Shown here: positions 6,672 through 7,710 of the stretch, in pieces
How the letters are laid out: each line of letters opens with the position of its first letter
How positions within the stretch are numbered: the first letter of the stretch is position 1
Source: Bacteroidaceae bacterium
GTDB taxonomy: Bacteria > Bacteroidota > Bacteroidia > Bacteroidales > Bacteroidaceae
DNA length: 7,710 nucleotides
NCBI GenBank assembly: GCA_900769765.1
Contig: CAAGHW010000022.1
Coordinates: 1-7,710 of the forward strand
Direction: 5' to 3'
Program-made: the position numbers and the translations under genes
Notes under the pieces: generated by a model
Told to the model about the DNA's origin: nothing
What the model saw: only the letters and a program-made list of their open reading frames with translations
Databases searched by the model: none

Positions 6672-6710
6672 AACTTACCAACTATACATTATATGCTAGA
6701 ACTTACCAAC
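6672..6710. repeat. Direct repeat of AACTTACCAAC
   Basis: AACTTACCAAC occurs at 6672-6682 and 6700-6710, 28 bp apart start to start. A related inverted motif, ATTGGTAA, lies at 6595-6602. The intervening tatacattatatgctag is AT-rich. Spacing and form suit a pair of binding sites for a regulator or recombinase. Confidence 0.45.
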
Positions 6711-6716
6711 CAATAT

Positions 6717-6732
6717 GTGAGACGTGTCTCAC
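6717..6732. promoter_or_regulatory. Operator-like palindrome GTGAGAC-GT-GTCTCAC
   Basis: A perfect 7-bp inverted repeat separated by 2 bp lies 20 bp before the start of the HsdS open frame and just after the AACTTACCAAC repeats. A 16-bp dyad of this compactness is typical of a dimeric DNA-binding protein site. No promoter matching TAnnTTTG was seen beside it. Confidence 0.4.
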
Positions 6733-6751
6733 GTATTTAGTAAAAGGATAG

Positions 6752-7710
6752 CATAATACCATCGAGACTACTACCGATACGCCCCATTATGAGAACGTGC
6801 CGTTTGAAGTGCCAAGTTCGTGGGAGATTGTGCCTTTATCCGAATTATTTATGCTCAACCCCAAAAATGACGTTGAAGACAATGTAGAAGTCGGCTTTAT
6901 ACCAATGACAAATGTGGAAGATGGCTTCTCTGGGGACCATTCTTTTGAAGTACGAGAATGGAAGGACGTCAAAAAAGGATATTGTCATTTTCAAAATGGA
7001 GATATTGGAGTGGCAAAAATATCACCATGCTTTGAGAATTTGAAGTCATGTATTTTTCATTCTTTGCCAAACGGATTTGGTGCAGGAACTACAGAACTTG
7101 TAATATTAAGGAGCATGGGAGTGTATTCTCCTTTTTATCTGTATTTGTTCAAATCTACTTGGTATATTTCGCAAGGAACAAAGTATTTTAAGGGAGTTGT
7201 AGGACAACAGCGGGTGAATAAAGCTATTTTTACAGAATTGGAAGTCCCTCTACCGTCTTATAGAGAGCAACAACGGATTGTAGCTGAAATAGAAAAATGG
7301 TTTGCCCTTATTGACATTATTGAAATTGGAAAAACAGACTTACAAACCACTATCAAACAGGCCAAAAGTAAAATACTTGACCTAGCCATACATGGTAAGT
7401 TAGTGCCTCAAGACCCAAATGACGAGCCAGGTTCGGATTTGCTTAAACGCATAAATCCTAAGGCCGAAATCACTTGTGATAACGGGCATTATCAGAACTT
7501 GCCTGGTTCGTGGTGTGTTGCACCCATGGGAATGCTGTGTTCTTTAAGCGATGGGGAGAAGCAAATAGATGTAGAAAGTATAAATCTTGATGTAAAATAT
7601 TTGAGAGGTGCGCGTGATGCCAAACCTCTAACAGCAGGAAAGTTCACACCTGCAAATTCACTTCTGATATTGGTTGACGGAGAAAATTCTGGAGAAGTTT
7701 TCAGGACTCC
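6752..7710 (+). CDS. hsdS: Type I restriction-modification specificity subunit HsdS, partial, start unclear
   Basis: The frame is open from 6752 to the window edge (about 319 codons, no stop) and encodes an HsdS-like subunit, which selects the DNA target for the HsdM/HsdR methylase-nuclease. It starts with linker-like PHYENVPFEVPSSWEIVPL, then a target-recognition domain (about 6815-7250), then the conserved helical spacer (EQQRIVAEIEKW, about 7265-7300; KSKILDLAIHGKLVPQDPND, to about 7430), then NLPGSW and a second recognition domain cut by the window end (LSDGEKQIDVES, LILVDGENSGE). A TAG at 6749-6751 closes the frame. No ATG exists before 6851, which lies inside the first recognition domain; GTG at 6797 (PFEVPSSW) is the best alternative start. 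The 5' part thus resembles the middle of a longer hsdS, as in silent shuffling cassettes, though a GTG-started functional gene is possible. A+T content is higher than in the housekeeping genes to the left. Confidence 0.85.

Larger units (their letters stand above)
6275..6750. other. Gene-poor repeat-rich stretch between tRNA-Phe and hsdS
   Basis: About 480 bp separates the tRNA-Phe terminator from the open frame of hsdS. No complete recognisable gene was found on either strand. The longest frames seen are about 50 codons or less: minus strand from an ATG near 6664 (about 50 codons), and plus strand from the ATG at 6545 (28 codons). Neither is recognisable. The stretch holds the tandem repeat, hairpins, nested inverted repeats and minus-strand coding tail listed separately. 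It may be an island edge, a decayed gene, or a regulatory or RNA-encoding region. Confidence 0.55.
6516..6760. repeat. Imperfect 15-bp direct repeat flanking the region before hsdS
   Basis: GGGTAGCCTAATACC (6516-6530) and GGATAGCATAATACC (6746-6760) agree at 13 of 15 positions. The second copy lies exactly where the HsdS-like reading frame begins and contains the TAG that closes that frame upstream. This could mark a recombination junction or a duplicated binding site. Confidence 0.4.

Noticed and set aside
6683..6699. dif/Xer-like site around tatacattatatgctag
   Set aside because: The central region resembles TGTATA on the minus strand, but only about half of the putative XerD arm agrees with the Escherichia coli dif consensus and the flanks are direct, not inverted, repeats.
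6787..6972. 61-codon minus-strand frame
   Set aside because: It is antisense to the HsdS recognition domain, which has strong protein-level support.
1..7710. CRISPR array, insertion sequence or transposase
   Set aside because: No regularly spaced repeats of CRISPR length and no transposase or integrase motifs were seen on either strand.

Overview
The window looks like a chromosomal segment of a gut-type Bacteroidales (Bacteroides/Prevotella group). Three things support this. The recognisable promoters are of the Bacteroidetes type (TTTG, then TAnnTTTG) rather than TTGACA/TATAAT. No gene start has a clear Shine-Dalgarno sequence. The gene content includes an S46 dipeptidyl-peptidase, a family typical of asaccharolytic and gut Bacteroidetes. 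The genus cannot be fixed from the sequence alone.

Positions 1-3180 hold a plus-strand pair that is probably one transcript: a PlsC-type acyltransferase (224-961) and, 17 bp later, a secreted S46 serine dipeptidyl-peptidase of the DPP7 type (979-3123). A perfect 20-bp stem (3135-3178) separates it from a convergent minus-strand pair: an ABC-F ATPase (5859 down to 4225) followed after 34 bp by a YghZ/Gpr-like aldo-keto reductase (4190 down to 3192). These are ordinary housekeeping or accessory-metabolic genes. Nothing in the sequence links acyl transfer, peptide digestion, ribosome rescue and aldehyde reduction into one pathway.

Positions 5911-6274 form a compact divergent tRNA locus: tRNA-Pro(CGG) on minus and tRNA-Phe(GAA) on plus. 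Each has a near-consensus Bacteroidetes promoter in the space between them and its own hairpin terminator.

After the tRNA-Phe terminator the character changes. The DNA becomes visibly more A+T rich, and about 480 bp (6275-6750) has no convincing full gene. It is dense in direct and inverted repeats, a nested set of stems, and a short minus-strand protein tail ending in its own hairpin. From 6752 to the window end an open frame encodes a type I restriction-modification specificity subunit (HsdS). It begins in the linker-like PHYENVPFEVPSSW region with no ATG and a stop codon directly upstream, contains one full target-recognition domain and the conserved helical region, and runs off the edge inside a second recognition domain. 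Together this suggests the left edge of an accessory island beside tRNA-Phe carrying a type I R-M locus. The visible hsdS may be a silent or shuffling cassette rather than the expressed copy. That is the most interesting part of the window, but the rest of the locus (hsdM, hsdR, other hsdS copies, recombinase) lies outside it.
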